Origin: an uncultured Christensenellaceae bacterium
GTDB taxonomy: Bacteria; Bacillota; Clostridia; Christensenellales; Aristaeellaceae
NCBI GenBank assembly: GCA_905236495.1
Contig: CAJOPV010000081.1
Span: 1-6,781, forward strand
Direction: 5' to 3'
Length of the DNA: 6,781 nucleotides
This document shows positions 6,635 to 6,781 of the stretch, piece by piece (positions within the stretch are counted from its first letter, which is position 1; each line of letters opens with the position of its first letter). A model generated the notes under the pieces. The model saw only the letters and a list, made by a program, of their open reading frames with translations, was not told the DNA's origin and ran no database searches. The translations under genes and the position numbers were made by a program.

Positions 6635-6726
6635 GGAGAAGTACCCAAGTGGCCGAAGGGGCTCCCCTGCTAAGGGAGTAGTAGGAGTGAATCCTAGCGA
6701 GAGTTCAAATCTCTCCTTCTCCGCCA
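6635..6726 (+). tRNA. tRNA-Ser(GCU)
   Basis: The 92-nt gene folds as a class II tRNA. The acceptor stem is GGAGAAG (6635-6641) with CTTCTCC (6716-6722), then discriminator G (6723) and encoded CCA (6724-6726). The anticodon stem is CTCCC/GGGAG with loop CTGCTAA, placing anticodon GCT at 6669-6671. The long variable arm has TAGGA (6682-6686) paired with TCCTA (6692-6696). The T stem GAGAG/CTCTC (6699-6703, 6711-6715) around TTCAAAT is fully paired. It reads AGC and AGU. It lies 31 nt after tRNA-Ser(UGA), without a promoter in between, so both are processed from one transcript. Confidence 0.97.
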
Positions 6727-6728
6727 TC

Positions 6729-6762
6729 GAAACCCTTGATTTTCAAGGGTTTCTTTGTTTTT
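6729..6762 (+). terminator. Intrinsic terminator of the tRNA-Ser operon
   Basis: A perfect 10-bp stem GAAACCCTTG (6729-6738) with CAAGGGTTTC (6744-6753) closes a 5-nt loop and is followed directly by a T-rich tract (6754-6762, one G inside). It begins 2 nt after the CCA of tRNA-Ser(GCU). There is no T-run on the other strand, so it acts on rightward transcripts only. Confidence 0.93.
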
Positions 6763-6781
6763 ATGCCACAGTTATGCCACA
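6761..6781. repeat. Perfect 10-bp direct repeat at the window edge
   Basis: TTATGCCACA at 6761-6770 is repeated exactly at 6772-6781, with one G between. The sequence stops here, so more copies may follow. On the minus strand one frame reads Cys-Gly-Ile-Thr-Val-Ala then TAA (6763-6761), so the repeat may also be the 3' end of a leftward gene outside the window. Confidence 0.75.

Noticed and set aside
4840..6648. 602-residue open frame on the minus strand opposite the VanW gene and a tRNA
   Set aside because: Mirror of the VanW gene; its N-terminus is antisense to tRNA-Ser and contains the RERDSNPR string typical of false genes called across tRNAs.
6479..6727. 82-residue open frame on the minus strand across both tRNAs
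   Set aside because: Contains the EGFEPT and ERFELS strings well known as artefacts of translating serine tRNA genes antisense.
1..6781. CRISPR array, riboswitch, toxin-antitoxin or transposon signals
   Set aside because: No regularly spaced repeats, no terminal inverted repeats with a transposase, and no leader long enough for a riboswitch before tilS, hpt, ftsH or the VanW gene.

Overview
The window is a GC-rich stretch of bacterial chromosome, most likely from a member of the Clostridia (Firmicutes/Bacillota). The evidence is the tilS-hpt-ftsH gene order typical of that phylum, strong AGGAGG-type ribosome binding sites, a TTG start codon, two tRNAs with encoded CCA ends, and a VanW-family gene. 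The species cannot be named from this sequence alone.

Layout: (1) The left edge holds the 5' part of a leftward, cysteine-rich gene that runs off the window (664 to 1); I do not recognise its function. (2) A divergent intergenic region (665-946) carries a 12-bp tandem repeat, a GC-rich inverted repeat and a clear sigma-A-type promoter pointing right. (3) A rightward cluster follows: tilS (947-2287), hpt (2303-2860), ftsH (2940-4829) and a VanW-family gene (4861-6387). ftsH also has its own extended -10 promoter, so the last two genes can be transcribed with tilS-hpt or separately. (4) A strong promoter (6448-6476) drives two tRNA-Ser genes, UGA then GCU, closed by a textbook intrinsic terminator (6729-6762). 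(5) The last 21 bases are a perfect 10-bp direct repeat that may belong to the next gene or to an attachment site.

How the genes fit: TilS makes the AUA-reading tRNA-Ile, Hpt salvages purine bases, and FtsH is the membrane quality-control protease. The VanW-family protein is probably membrane-anchored with its bulk outside the cell and may be co-translated with ftsH. The two tRNA-Ser genes together could cover the UCN and AGY serine codons. Most of the region is ordinary core housekeeping DNA. I found no new defence or mobile system inside it. The points that deserve a look are the apparently leaderless tilS mRNA, the cysteine-rich partial gene, a U-U mismatch in the T stem of tRNA-Ser(UGA), the virtual absence of TTA/CTA/TCA codons, and the repeat beside the tRNA terminator at the right edge.
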